Shown here one piece after another: positions 10,241-18,450 of a DNA stretch of 64,000 bases. The first letter of the stretch is position 1. The number at the start of each line of letters is the position of its first letter. The position numbers and the translations under genes are program-made. Under the pieces are notes generated by a model. That model was given only the letters and a program-made list of their open reading frames with translations. It did not search any database and had not been told where the DNA came from. Source of the DNA: Nibribacter ruber (lineage in GTDB: Bacteria > Bacteroidota > Bacteroidia > Cytophagales > Hymenobacteraceae); contig NZ_CP047897.1 of assembly GCF_009913235.1 (NCBI RefSeq), forward strand, positions 2,189,501 to 2,253,500, read 5' to 3'.

Positions 10241-10278
10241 CTTTCCAAAAGCATCCTATTGTAATTCCTTTTTGTTCC

Positions 10279-12393
10279 TTATTGTACTACTATTCTCTGT
10301 ACTGTTTTCTGTCCGGCTACGGTGAGTGACACCATGTAGACACCTTGTTTCAATCCTAGAGACTGTAAAGCTACGGCTACCTCGCCGCTGTTGCCGTTCA
10401 ATGTTCTAGTGTGCAACACTCTACCGCTCATGTCTACTAGTTGCATGGCTACGTCACCGGCGTTCTGTGGCATCTCGTCAAATCTGATGTTCAGGTTGCC
10501 ATTGCTTACCGGGTTAGGGTACATAGTCACTCTGAATCCGTTGCCAGCGCCTCTTAAGTTATGCTGTACCGCAATCACTTTAGAGTACTCATGGCTATTG
10601 TCTAAATCTACCTGGTTCAGGCGGTAGTACACGGTTCCTTTAGAAGCCTGACGGTCTGTGAAGGTGTAGTCTCTCAAAATGCTGCTGTTTCCAGCTCCTT
10701 TCACTTCGCCAATTTTCACGAAGTCTTTGCCGTTGGTGCTGCGCTCTATCTCAAACCGGTCATTGTTGATCTCTGTGGCAGTGGCCCAGCTTAACTCAAC
10801 TACTCCGTTTCTAGAGACTCCGTCAAATCTGGTCAGTGACACCGGAAGCGGGTTACCAGGAGCACATTCAGAGACAACTACTTGAGCAGTGGCGGTTTCA
10901 GTTCCGCAGTCGTTGGTGGCGTTTACGGTGATGGTCTGCGGAACACCCAGTTGGTCTTCTTCAAAGATGGCAGCCACGGTAACAGATCCGTTGGTTTCTT
11001 CAATCACAATGAAGCCTTCTGGCAATGTGAACGAGTAGGTCACGCCTTCCTGCACTTCGGCCACGCTAAAGGTGTAGAATTCATCTGACAGGTTACACAC
11101 GGTGTCTGGTACTACCAAGGCAACTTCTGGTTCTACGCATGGTCCGCCGCCGCACTCTGGCTTAGGAGTAACCGGCATAGTGTCTGTGGCGTTTCCGCAA
11201 TAGGTTTTCTGAGACTGGTTGTTGCCCGTGTTGCCGTTTCCGTTGTTAGGATTACCGTCTGTGTTGTTCCCATTGCCGTTGTTTCCGTTGCCGTTGCCTG
11301 GTTTGTTGTAAGTTGCGCTTACAGAGATGGCACCTGGCAAAGCACCGGCCACTACTACAATCTTGTCTGTTCCCTGGCCAGAAACAATCTGCCAGCCGGC
11401 TGGCACTGCCCAAGTAAAGGTGAAGAACTTAGAGTTTCCGCCGTTGCCATTTCCGTTGCCTGGTCCTTGCTTGTCAATGTCTGCCGTGTAGGTTAAACGC
11501 TCACCTGGGCAGTATTGGGCTGGGCCTGCAATGTCTACATTGGCGGTGCGTCCTGGGTGTACGGGTTTGGTTCTTACTTTAGTACCGCACTCAGAGTGGT
11601 TCACTTTCACTTTCATGGTACCTGGTTTTTCACCTACTTTCACGGTCACGCAGCTAGTGCCTTGGCCAGAGATGATTACCCAGCCAGTTGGTTCTTCACC
11701 GGCGTGTGCTCTTGGAACGTCCCACACATAAGAAGTATATTTGGCGTCTGCGGTGATGCAATAGGTTACAATGTCACCTGGGCAAGGGTCATAAGGACCA
11801 GTGATGGGAGAAGGCTGCGAAGTGCTGCAGTTAGCACCACCGTTTCCGCCGCCGTTTGTACCGCCACCATTGTTTCCTCCGCCCGTGGTTCCGCCGCCGT
11901 TTGTAGTGCCGCCAGTGGCTACACCACATTTGGAAAGATCAAACATCACGGTTCCTGTGGTGGTGGCAGCCTTGGCAGCCACTCTCAGGGTTTTCATGGT
12001 AGAGTACTCGTAGGCGCTCAGGTCATAGGTGAAGATGTCTTCTACCCCATTCTTGTAACCGTTAATACCTACGCCCTCAAATTTGATGGAATAGAAAGGG
12101 TTGTTGGTGCCGTTCTCTACGGAGTATTTATATTTGGCAGAGGAGTAGGCAATGGCTGAAGAAGTAACCCCGGCGCCGTTTGGCAACTCAAAGGCCACGT
12201 TGCTCAGATCATTAGAGCAATTGGTCTTTACCTTGAAAGAAAGACGAACGAAGTCGTTTTCAATTTTCTCTACGCCTAGGAAAGTGAAATCAAAGCACTC
12301 GTCAGATGCGGTGCATTGAGCCTGGGCTTGTTGAGTGAATCCAAAAAGTATGAACATTAGGATGCTAGCCCATGAAAGTAGGTATCTTTTCAT
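10279..12393 (-). CDS. Secreted PKD-like protein with T9SS type A sorting domain
   Basis: 704 residues. A signal peptide ends near 'QQAQAQ'; a Cys-containing N-terminal domain (27-160) is followed by Gly/Asn-rich linkers and two PKD-like Ig folds ('PGDIVTYCITAD', 'CPGERLTYTAD'), another linker of GN repeats, a third such domain, and a segment 'LPVSLTRFDGVSRNGVVELSWATATEINNDRFEIERS', typical of the fibronectin-like module that precedes sorting domains. The last ~80 residues ('YPNPVSNGNLNIRF', ending 'GQKTVQRIVVQ') are a type A Por-secretion tail, so export by the type IX system and cell-surface attachment are expected. No catalytic motif was seen; function is unknown, probably structural or adhesive. 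It stands alone, with its own terminator. Confidence 0.9.
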   Translation of the reverse strand: MKRYLLSWASILMFILFGFTQQAQAQCTASDECFDFTFLGVEKIENDFVRLSFKVKTNCSNDLSNVAFELPNGAGVTSSAIAYSSAKYKYSVENGTNNPFYSIKFEGVGINGYKNGVEDIFTYDLSAYEYSTMKTLRVAAKAATTTGTVMFDLSKCGVATGGTTNGGGTTGGGNNGGGTNGGGNGGANCSTSQPSPITGPYDPCPGDIVTYCITADAKYTSYVWDVPRAHAGEEPTGWVIISGQGTSCVTVKVGEKPGTMKVKVNHSECGTKVRTKPVHPGRTANVDIAGPAQYCPGERLTYTADIDKQGPGNGNGNGGNSKFFTFTWAVPAGWQIVSGQGTDKIVVVAGALPGAISVSATYNKPGNGNGNNGNGNNTDGNPNNGNGNTGNNQSQKTYCGNATDTMPVTPKPECGGGPCVEPEVALVVPDTVCNLSDEFYTFSVAEVQEGVTYSFTLPEGFIVIEETNGSVTVAAIFEEDQLGVPQTITVNATNDCGTETATAQVVVSECAPGNPLPVSLTRFDGVSRNGVVELSWATATEINNDRFEIERSTNGKDFVKIGEVKGAGNSSILRDYTFTDRQASKGTVYYRLNQVDLDNSHEYSKVIAVQHNLRGAGNGFRVTMYPNPVSNGNLNIRFDEMPQNAGDVAMQLVDMSGRVLHTRTLNGNSGEVAVALQSLGLKQGVYMVSLTVAGQKTVQRIVVQ

Positions 12394-12793
12394 AGTTACA
12401 GGAATTATTGGAAAATGTATATTACAATGGAATTGTCAGGTACTGGGGTTCTCTATTTACAAGAGAGGCGGAGGGAAAACTTACCTTAGTTAAGGAAGAT
12501 CTGGTAAGTGAGGTCAGTTATGGCTGACTGAATCTGGATAGGAAGTACAATTATTTTCATATTTTAAGTTGCGTTTAGGGTTAATCAGCTGTGTTTATTT
12601 ACATTTCAGCTTACATACCTCTTTAACGCCCTATCCCACGCCTGGTTACAGACAAATTGCACTTTGACTTTAAATTGCAATTACATTGTTTGAAATATAC
12701 AATATTTAACTACTATTCTAGGCAAAACACAGTCTTTTGTACCAAAACAGCTATTAAACATATTGCACTTTACCCAGTTTTACGTAGTAAACC

Positions 12794-12901
12794 ATGAAAA
12801 AGATCAAGTCACTCCTAAGGATTTTAAATATTGAGAAAGGTTCAGATTCATCATCACCTGAACCCCGTCCGTCAGACTTATCGCAGGTGGTCAAGAAGTA
12901 G
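12794..12901 (+). CDS. Possible 35-residue basic peptide
   Basis: ATG to TAG frame starting MKKIKSLLRILNIEKG, then a Ser/Pro/Glu-rich middle and a 'VVKK' end. The start resembles the Lys-rich helical leaders of small Bacteroidota peptides, but there is no Cys, no double-Gly site and no modification gene nearby. No convincing ribosome-binding or promoter motif precedes it. It may be chance. It is listed because the region is otherwise empty and the codons look reasonable. Confidence 0.2.
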   Translation: MKKIKSLLRILNIEKGSDSSSPEPRPSDLSQVVKK

Positions 12902-13088
12902 TTTCCAGAAAACCATGTTCTGCAGAAGCACCATCAGGTTGACTAGGCGAAGGTCCATTTTCATCTACTGACCTTTCGCTGACACCATGAATCCAACACC
13001 CTTATCTGATCGGTTTCACAAATATTCCCTCCTGGTAAAATTTGATAAGCCAAGGCATTGCTAGAAGTAGCAAAAAAGATCTAAACAG

Positions 13089-13114
13089 AAGTGCCTGGCA
13101 CAGGCCAGGCACTT
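13089..13114 (-). terminator. Terminator hairpin after the AI-2E family gene
   Basis: Perfect 11-bp stem AAGTGCCTGGC / GCCAGGCACTT with a 4-nt loop, 24 bp past the stop at 13138. The T-tract that follows on the minus strand is weak (TCTGTTT). Confidence 0.7.
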
Positions 13115-13137
13115 CATTCCGCAAAAGCAATTCTCTT

Positions 13138-14235
13138 TTAGAAGGTTTTCTTGTCAGTGAGCACTTTAGGCCCTGAAGAAGCTTGCCCCGGATAGGTTTC
13201 CGGGATCTGGTCGCCCAGCAGTTTCCCCCAGGGTTTCAGGTAGTCCAGACGGTCAAAGATGATCTTGAGAACGGCCACAAACGGTATGGAGAGAAACATC
13301 CCCGACACTCCCCACAACGCCCCGCCCAGCAATACAGCCAGAATAGAAATCAAGGCATTTATCTGCACCTTAGAAGACACAATACGCGGCACCAGAATGT
13401 TATTGTCTATGAATTGAATAAGAGCATAGGCCCCTATGATGCCTAGCTGGGTGGAGTAGCCGTCTTTGGTGACGGTTGCCATGAGAACGGGCAAGGCAAT
13501 GGCAATGACACCTCCAATGTAGGGAATCATATTCAGGATCGCCCCAATCACTCCTAACAGAATGGCATACGGCACCCCAAGCAGCATCAGGGCCGCAGAA
13601 TTCATCACGGCCACCACAGATGCTTCTATTAAAATGCCCACAATGTAGCTTTGGATAGCCGTCTTGGTCTCATGCAGGATATCTGCCACGTACCGTGTAT
13701 TCTTGGAGGAGAACACCTCAAACAAGAAATTAAGAATCAAGGGCTTATAGAGCAGGAACAAAAAGATGTACACCGGTATAAGAAACAGCAGACTGAATAT
13801 ACCCAACACACTGCTCACCGTTCTGCCCACCAAGGCTTTGCCACTGCTGGCCGCATCTTTCAGGAACTGCGTCTGCTTTTGTATGCTTACCCCAAACGTA
13901 GTCTCCATGTAGTTCTGCAGATTGGTTAAAATCTGGGTAAACTTGAGTTTCAAGGCCGGCATCATTTCCCCGAACTGCAAGATCTGGGAAGAAAGCAGAT
14001 ACAGGATAATACCCAGCACCGTGAGCGCAAACAAGAGCGTGAGCAAGATAGACAACACCTTGGGCACCTTCAGGCGCATGAGCTTATTGTTCAAGGGGTT
14101 GAGCAGGATAGCCAGCAACAGGGAAAAGGCAATGGGCACCAGAATATCTGCCAGCGTAAACAGCACATACACCAAAAGAATAATCCCTAGTAACACTAAA
14201 GTGGCTTTCTTGTAAAAAGGCTCTGAGTCTATCAT
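13138..14235 (-). CDS. AI-2E family transporter (UPF0118, PerM/YdiK-like)
   Basis: 365 residues, typical for this polytopic inner-membrane family. About seven to eight hydrophobic segments are visible, with a soluble stretch between the early pair and the later cluster (residues ~90-150) and the conserved late motif region 'IGAILNMIPYIGGVIAIALPVLMA' plus 'NNILVPRIVSSKVQINALISILAVLLGGALWGVSGMFLSIP', the best family signature. Members are variously reported as autoinducer-2 exporters or Na+/H+ antiporters, so the substrate cannot be given from sequence. Single-gene unit with its own terminator. The start ATG at 14235 fits the usual short cytoplasmic N-tail. Confidence 0.92.
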   Translation of the reverse strand: MIDSEPFYKKATLVLLGIILLVYVLFTLADILVPIAFSLLLAILLNPLNNKLMRLKVPKVLSILLTLLFALTVLGIILYLLSSQILQFGEMMPALKLKFTQILTNLQNYMETTFGVSIQKQTQFLKDAASSGKALVGRTVSSVLGIFSLLFLIPVYIFLFLLYKPLILNFLFEVFSSKNTRYVADILHETKTAIQSYIVGILIEASVVAVMNSAALMLLGVPYAILLGVIGAILNMIPYIGGVIAIALPVLMATVTKDGYSTQLGIIGAYALIQFIDNNILVPRIVSSKVQINALISILAVLLGGALWGVSGMFLSIPFVAVLKIIFDRLDYLKPWGKLLGDQIPETYPGQASSGPKVLTDKKTF

Positions 14236-14698
14236 GCAGAAATGTACTGGAATTTAGGCAGAATGTTGTTAGCCCGCAGAAGAGCGTTCAACAAGTCTTC
14301 TTATAGCATCAAGAGACTTACATTCAGAAGAGGTAAGGATAGCATGACGGCTCTAAACTAAGGCCGCGCAACAAGCTTAAAAAAGGAAAAAGATAACCGG
14401 TTAGTAGAGGATAAGAATGGCTTCTTGCAGGCCGGACTTCACGCGAAGTTGCCAACGCAATTGCATATACCGCAGAAGCCCCGCCATTTGCATGACGGGG
14501 CTTCTGCGTTGATAAGTGGAGATGCAGGTTTTAGGCAGGCTCAAAGATTGCATTAAAGAAAAACCAAGATGCTTCAAGAATACAAGCAAGAAGTTAAGTA
14601 TCTTAGATATGGATATCCAATCAGAGAAACTGCAAAGCTTTGTGATGTAGAAGTATCAAACAATTCAGGGAGTAAAGAACCTGATATAGATGGTAATT
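14236..14698. other. Intergenic region with one strong hairpin
   Basis: About 460 bp. It contains the long hairpin at 14471-14508 and otherwise AT-rich sequence leading to a small plus-strand gene. No other supported feature. Confidence 0.5.
14471..14508. terminator. Strong hairpin, terminator-like
   Basis: Perfect 13-bp stem CGCAGAAGCCCCG / CGGGGCTTCTGCG with a 12-nt loop. There is no clear T-tract on either side (TTGATA on the plus strand), so it may be a structured element instead of a terminator. No gene ends immediately before it. Confidence 0.4.
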
Positions 14699-15034
14699 AT
14701 GAGAATCACTAAGAATATCAATCCATACACTGTTCTCATATGGACTACCATCATTTTTTTCTTGACAGTAATTTCTTTTATAGCCGCTTGGGGTGAAGAT
14801 GAAGGAACCAATTGTAATGACAAGATATGGTATGCTCTAGCACGATTGTATTATATCTTACGCTTTCCAACACATACACTTCTATGGGATTGGATGAATG
14901 GTCCCATATTTCTTATTGGGCTACTTATAAATAATTTCATTTACGGCTTATTTATTGAAAGATTAATATACTTCATATTTAGGAGAAGGAAACAAAGCGA
15001 TAAAATTAGTTTATCCCAAGAAAGCACCGAATAG
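14699..15034 (+). CDS. Small hypothetical membrane protein
   Basis: 111 residues from the ATG at 14699 (an in-frame ATG three codons earlier is possible). Two or three hydrophobic segments: 'VLIWTTIIFFLTVISFIAAW' near the N-terminus, a middle segment around 'PIFLIGLLINNFIYGLFI', then a basic tail FRRRKQ. No family was recognised. Codon use is markedly AT-rich compared with neighbours, suggesting recent arrival or a weakly constrained gene. It is a lone plus-strand gene among minus-strand genes, with a hairpin at 15060-15088 behind it. Coding status is likely but not certain. Confidence 0.55.
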   Translation: MRITKNINPYTVLIWTTIIFFLTVISFIAAWGEDEGTNCNDKIWYALARLYYILRFPTHTLLWDWMNGPIFLIGLLINNFIYGLFIERLIYFIFRRRKQSDKISLSQESTE

Positions 15035-15059
15035 CTTTATACAAACAAACAACTTAAAC

Positions 15060-15088
15060 GTACAAACATTTTCAGATATTGTTTGTAC
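15060..15088 (+). terminator. Hairpin downstream of the small membrane-protein gene
   Basis: Arms GTACAAACA / TGTTTGTAC around an 11-nt loop, 25 bp after the stop at 15034. No strong T-tract, so only a possible terminator. Confidence 0.35.
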
Positions 15089-15106
15089 AACCAATCTCAG
15101 AACAAA

Positions 15107-15143
15107 CACAAAAAGCCTGACTATCAATTAGATAATCAGGCTT
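15107..15143 (-). terminator. Terminator of ssrA
   Basis: Stem AAGCCTGA / TCAGGCTT (15113-15143) with an inner TATC/GATA pairing. On the minus strand it is followed by TTTTTGTG. It ends 17 bp past the tmRNA 3' end. Confidence 0.85.
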
Positions 15144-15159
15144 CAATTTTGGTGATTTG

Positions 15160-15529
15160 TGGAGATGCAGGGAGTCGAACCCTGGTCCAGACAAGGAAAC
15201 TTGAGCGCTTTCTACATGTTTAGTCTTGGATTGGTTTTCATGTGATTCCAGGCCCAAGCCTGGCCTATGAAATCACCTTAGATGCTTTAGTTTCATGCAG
15301 ACCCCGCACCTTGGCCTACACTAGATCGGCATTACGATGCCCTGTGACCAACCCCCACCGAACCGAGGAGCTGCAGGACAATGGCAAAATGCTTAGTACC
15401 TAGACTAGGCAGCCATGGCGTAGTTAGACTCGCCAGATAATAGTCGGTCAATTCTGATTTACGGGAAAACTGCCAACTCCCGACATGCTTACACCCAGCT
15501 TGCTCAAGCTGTCAATTCCGGTCATCCCC
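15160..15529 (-). ncRNA. ssrA: Transfer-messenger RNA (tmRNA)
   Basis: Rescues stalled ribosomes by acting first as alanyl-tRNA, then as mRNA. The 5' end GGGGATG (15529-15523) pairs with the 3' CATCTCC (15167-15161) to form the acceptor stem, and a T-arm GGGTTCGACTCCC lies just inside the 3' end. The reading frame at 15434-15405 encodes GESNYAMAA followed by TAG, a normal Bacteroidota-type proteolysis tag ending in -AA. The 3' CCA is not encoded: the base after the acceptor stem is A, then CAA. About 370 nt, one-piece, not the permuted two-piece type. Apparent short reading frames across this region are artefacts of the RNA gene. Confidence 0.97.
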
Positions 15530-15576
15530 AATGTGTAAAAGAACGTGTCACTCTTATGTATACGCCCGAAGGCCTG

Positions 15577-15584
15577 CAAAAGTA
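15577..15584 (-). promoter_or_regulatory. Possible -7 box for ssrA
   Basis: On the minus strand the sequence is TACTTTTG, matching the Bacteroidota -7 consensus TAnnTTTG, about 48 bp before the mature tmRNA 5' end (a leader would be removed by RNase P). A properly spaced -33 TTTG was not found, so support is modest. Confidence 0.35.
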
Positions 15585-15622
15585 ACCAAATAATAGACAA
15601 ATACTAGCTTCTTATGGTTCCT

Positions 15623-15660
15623 CGTTTTTGGCTTGTTTTGATGAAAACAGGCCAAAAACG
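15623..15660. repeat. 38-bp dispersed palindrome, copy 2
   Basis: Near-consensus; left arm has GGCTTG in place of GGCCTG. Ends 3 bp before the stop of the YjjG-like gene. Confidence 0.9.
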
Positions 15661-15663
15661 GCT

Positions 15664-16368
15664 TTATAGAAAGGTCTTCAGCTCGCTCAGGCAGGCCACC
15701 TCAAACGTAGGCCGCAAGGGAATGCGCTTGCGCTCAGGGTTAAAGAACACTTGGTCCAGGCCTGCGTTCATGGCGCCTAAAATATCCGCCTCCAGGTTGT
15801 CGCCAATCATGAGGCTCTCGCTAGCCTTTACGCCAGCGCGCTCCAGGGCATGTTGGTAAATGCGGCGGTCTGGCTTGGTACAGTTGACACACTCAGATGT
15901 GATGACCTCAGAGAAATACTGCGTCAGGTTAGAGGATTTGAGCTTGATGGCCTGCACGTCTTTAAACCCGTTGGTGATGATGTGCAACACATACTTCTCT
16001 TTCAAGTAGCCCAGCACCTCATGCGTGAACGGAAACACGGCAGATTTGGTAGGGCAAATGTCTGTGTAGGCTTCGCTCAGGCCCTCTGGCACGTCTTTCT
16101 CGGCCACGCCCAGACCGGTCAGGCATTTGACAAACCGTTTCTCGCGCAGCTCCTGCTGGTTAATCTTGCCCTTATGGAACAAGTCCCAAAGCCTGAGGTT
16201 GATGTAACTGTACTTCTTGTAAAAATCTGTGAGGGTAAAATCGCCCAGGCGGTGCAACTCAAAGGCATGGAACAAATGCACCAGGGTCTCTTCTGAGTTT
16301 TTCTCAAAATCCCAGAGGGTATGGTCCAGGTCGAAGAAAATATGGCGGTAGGTTTTTACTTTTTTCAT
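15664..16368 (-). CDS. YjjG-type noncanonical pyrimidine nucleotidase (HAD hydrolase)
   Basis: 234 residues from the ATG at 16368. A longer in-frame start at 16443 would add 25 residues unlike the family, so the inner ATG followed by 'KKVKTYRHIFFDLDHTLWDFEKN' is preferred. HAD motif I is FDLDHTLWD; motif II is IITNGF; motif III lies at the Lys of 'CTKPDRRIY'; motif IV is 'MIGDNLEADILGAMNAG'. The DLDHTLWD plus TNG and GDNLE pattern fits the YjjG subfamily, which dephosphorylates damaged or noncanonical pyrimidine nucleoside monophosphates (house-cleaning). Cytosolic. No operon partner. The substrate is inferred from the subfamily; a generic HAD phosphatase remains possible. Confidence 0.88.
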   Translation of the reverse strand: MKKVKTYRHIFFDLDHTLWDFEKNSEETLVHLFHAFELHRLGDFTLTDFYKKYSYINLRLWDLFHKGKINQQELREKRFVKCLTGLGVAEKDVPEGLSEAYTDICPTKSAVFPFTHEVLGYLKEKYVLHIITNGFKDVQAIKLKSSNLTQYFSEVITSECVNCTKPDRRIYQHALERAGVKASESLMIGDNLEADILGAMNAGLDQVFFNPERKRIPLRPTFEVACLSELKTFL

Positions 16369-16490
16369 GAGCGTACGCGTTGGGCCTTCAAGAACGGAGG
16401 CGGGGGTTGCAAAGTTCTTCGTTCTAAGATAAAACCAAGCCACAGAGGCAATGTTTTATTTCCCGTGGCCTTCGGTCTGCTCCCAAAAGA

Positions 16491-16877
16491 CTACAGACCC
16501 GTGAAATGCCGCTGCTGCAGGCGGTTAATGGCCAGTTCTCGGTTAGAGTAGAGCGTTAGGTAGACTTCCTGGTCTTTGAGCAGCTGGGCGTCTTTCTCCA
16601 GGTAGGCGAACATCTGCTGCAGCAGGTCCAGCATTTCGTCTTTGATGGCGTAAAAGGCCCATTGGTCCTGCTTTCTAAAGGACACCAGACCAGCGTTTTT
16701 GAGGTAGATGAGGTGCCGCGAGGTCTTGGTCTGCGTGAAGTCCAGCACCATTTCCATGTCTGCGATGCAGAGCTCCTTGTTGCGCAAAAGCAAGTACAGG
16801 ATTCTGATGCGCGAAGCATCACTCATAGCCTTGAATACTTGTTCCCCGAAACTGACGTTGAAATGTTTGAGCCTCAT
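16491..16877 (-). CDS. ArsR/SmtB family winged-helix transcriptional regulator
   Basis: 128 residues. Opening 'FGEQVFKAMSDASRIRILYLLL' and the recognition-helix region 'LDFTQTKTSRHLIYLKNAGLV' followed by the wing 'FRKQDQWAFYAI' are typical ArsR. The usual metal-binding ELCVCDL is ELCIADM here, so the alpha-3 Cys pair is missing; the protein probably senses something other than arsenic or uses another site. It lies divergent from a secreted protein gene at 16963. A palindrome CGTAAA-N4-TTTACG at 16891-16906, 14 bp before its start, is a good candidate operator for autoregulation. Confidence 0.88.
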   Translation of the reverse strand: MRLKHFNVSFGEQVFKAMSDASRIRILYLLLRNKELCIADMEMVLDFTQTKTSRHLIYLKNAGLVSFRKQDQWAFYAIKDEMLDLLQQMFAYLEKDAQLLKDQEVYLTLYSNRELAINRLQQRHFTGL

Positions 16878-16890
16878 GTTCTACTAGCTG

Positions 16891-16906
16891 CGTAAACAAA
16901 TTTACG
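16891..16906. promoter_or_regulatory. Candidate ArsR operator overlapping a -7 box
   Basis: CGTAAA-CAAA-TTTACG palindrome in the divergent intergenic region. On the minus strand it includes TAAATTTG (16904-16897), an exact TAnnTTTG -7 match oriented toward the regulator gene. Binding here would block that promoter. Confidence 0.45.
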
Positions 16907-16962
16907 CCCCCTGCGGCACAAAGTACCACAAATAAGGCTATACTTGTAAACGATCTTATTCA

Positions 16963-17655
16963 ATGCAGACTTTCTCTTTCTTTTTTTCTGATTCTCTCAG
17001 CCGCAGGTGGCGCTCTGTTTTCACACTCGCCGCGCTCATGTGCTTCTTCTGGGGTTTCACTTCTTCTACGGCACAAGCCCAGGGCGGCAAAAAAGTAATT
17101 CAGTTGACGGGCGTAGTAGCCGCCGGCGACAGCCTCTTGGGCATACCGGGCGCCAGCGTGTATGTGCCCAAGGCCGGCCGAGGCACCAACACCAACGAGT
17201 ACGGCTTTTTCTCCCTGCCGGTACTGGCCGGCGACAGCGTAGTCATCAGCTCCATTGGCTTTTCCAAGCAGTCCATCATCATTCCGGCCAATTTTGAAAA
17301 GCAGAGCTATTCTGTAATCATTGAGATGCTGGAAGACCCAACGGTATTACCTGAGATCAGAGTGTTCCCGTACGCCACCTTCCGGGAGTTCACGCAGGCG
17401 GTTCTGGCCTTGAAACTACCCTCACAAGACATTGACGAGCAGACCGCCATGAGCGCCCAGATTCTGGCCCAGATGTACAAAAACACGCCCATGGACGCCA
17501 ATGCCAACCACCAGAACTACATGCAGCTGCAAAACCAGCAGATGTTACGCCGTGGCGGCTACAACCCTGGGGCCACCAACCCGCTCCTCAACCCGTTTGC
17601 CTGGTACCAAGTCATCCAGTCCATCAAGCGCGGCGATTTTAAGAAGAAGCAGTAA
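16963..17655 (+). CDS. Secreted protein with CarboxypepD_reg-like domain
   Basis: 230 residues. The N-terminus has an extended n-region, then a hydrophobic core 'VFTLAALMCFFWGFTSS' and a cleavage region 'AQAQG'. Residues ~45-125 form a carboxypeptidase-regulatory-like beta sandwich: 'QLTGVVAAGDSLLGIPGASVYVPKAGRGTNTNEYGFFSLPV' and 'VVISSIGFSKQ', the same module that begins TonB-dependent SusC-like proteins. The remaining 100 residues are Gln/Asn-rich and end 'GDFKKKQ', with no recognisable domain. Small stand-alone members of this family are common in Bacteroidota and have no assigned role. It probably resides in the periplasm or at the outer membrane. Divergent from the ArsR gene and followed by a strong terminator. 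Confidence 0.85.
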   Translation: MQTFSFFFSDSLSRRWRSVFTLAALMCFFWGFTSSTAQAQGGKKVIQLTGVVAAGDSLLGIPGASVYVPKAGRGTNTNEYGFFSLPVLAGDSVVISSIGFSKQSIIIPANFEKQSYSVIIEMLEDPTVLPEIRVFPYATFREFTQAVLALKLPSQDIDEQTAMSAQILAQMYKNTPMDANANHQNYMQLQNQQMLRRGGYNPGATNPLLNPFAWYQVIQSIKRGDFKKKQ

Positions 17656-17675
17656 ACCCACAGCTATATAAAGTA

Positions 17676-17712
17676 AAAAGGCCCAACCATTTACCAGGTT
17701 GGGCCTTTTTTT
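17676..17712 (+). terminator. Terminator of the CarboxypepD_reg-like gene
   Basis: Stem AAGGCCCAACC / GGTTGGGCCTT followed by a T8 run, about 20 bp after the stop at 17655. Confidence 0.93.
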
Positions 17713-17854
17713 ATAAAGTAGTTACAGGAAACCTCTCTTCTGAAAGCTGTGACTGCTGCCCTTTTCCAATTTCCCCACTGAGCAGAGGATGAAAGGTCCA
17801 TCATCCACTCAATCATAAAATCTCCATCCTCTTACCCTGCAAGGGTTGCCCCAA

Positions 17855-17893
17855 CAAAAAAAGCCCGCCCTATTACAAGGCAGGCTTTTTTTT
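17855..17893. terminator. Bidirectional terminator between convergent genes
   Basis: AAAAAAAGCC-CGCC / GGCA-GGCTTTTTTTT hairpin with one mismatch. A/T runs on both sides serve the plus and minus strands. It ends 17 bp from the stop of the DUF892 gene at 17910. Confidence 0.85.
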
Positions 17894-17909
17894 AATGATA
17901 TTTCTGATG

Positions 17910-18401
17910 CTACTCAGCTTTCTGGTTGATATAGCCTTTGGCGAGTTTGTTCAGAAGGGTGTCTGTTTTTTGCTCTTCCTCCAGGGTTTGCCTCAGGAGT
18001 TGGGCAGCTTCTGCATGGCCCAGGCGCTCTGCGTAGTGGGCGGCGGTACCGTATCCAGAAATTTCATAGTGTTCCATGCGCTGGGCAGAGGCAATGAGAC
18101 CAGCGTCTTTTACTTCTGGTTCAGCGTCTTCTTCCACGGTTTCTTCGCCTTCTTCTACCAGGCCTTCCATGGCTTTGCACTTCATGCGGCCCGGGCTGAT
18201 GCCTACCAGCTCGCATACTTTCTCCAGGCGGGCTTTCTGCTCTTTGGTTTCTTCCAGGTGGTTTTCAAAAGCCTGCCGCAGTTTTGCATCTTCGGTGGCT
18301 TTGGCCATCTTAGGAAGTGCCTCTATCAATTGCTTCTCGGCACTGTAAAGGTCTTTCAATTGGTGTTCAAACAGGTCTTCTAGCGTTCTTAATTTAGCCA
18401 T
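17910..18401 (-). CDS. YciE/YciF ferroxidase family protein (DUF892)
   Basis: 163 residues, fully helical ferritin-like fold. Signature 'LEDLFEHQLKDLYSAEKQLIEALPKMAKAT' at the N-terminus, 'AFENHLEETKEQKARLEKVCELVG' in helix 2, an acidic linker (EEGEETVEEDAEPE), and 'DAGLIASAQRMEHYEISGYGTAAHYAERLG' with the Glu/His iron ligands, then 'TLEEEQKTDTLLNKLA'. DUF892 proteins are stress-induced and bind a di-iron site; the exact reaction in bacteria is not settled. Cytoplasmic. Stands alone, with a tandem repeat upstream of its start (18451-18495) in the likely promoter region. Confidence 0.93.
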   Translation of the reverse strand: MAKLRTLEDLFEHQLKDLYSAEKQLIEALPKMAKATEDAKLRQAFENHLEETKEQKARLEKVCELVGISPGRMKCKAMEGLVEEGEETVEEDAEPEVKDAGLIASAQRMEHYEISGYGTAAHYAERLGHAEAAQLLRQTLEEEQKTDTLLNKLAKGYINQKAE

Positions 18402-18450
18402 ATCGGTATAGGTTCTTTTAGTTGGTATTGGCCTATACGCGGGTAAATAG

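Larger units (their letters stand above)
9171..10278. other. Long intergenic region, no supported gene
   Basis: About 1.1 kb between the adhesin start and the 3' end of the next minus-strand gene. It holds one 38-bp palindrome (10085-10122) and the terminator at 10211-10240. It presumably contains the adhesin promoter at its left end, but no convincing Bacteroidota -33/-7 pair was seen there. The rest is AT-rich with no open frame that looks coding and no tRNA-like T-arm. Confidence 0.6.
12394..13137. other. Intergenic region with one possible micro-ORF
   Basis: About 740 bp, AT-rich near 12400-12790. It contains a possible 35-codon plus-strand frame (12794-12901) and the terminator of the transporter gene (13089-13114). 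Nothing else was recognised. Confidence 0.5.

Noticed and set aside
9171-10278. A tRNA or rRNA in the long gap
   Set aside because: No T-arm or anticodon-like structure with an acceptor stem could be found.
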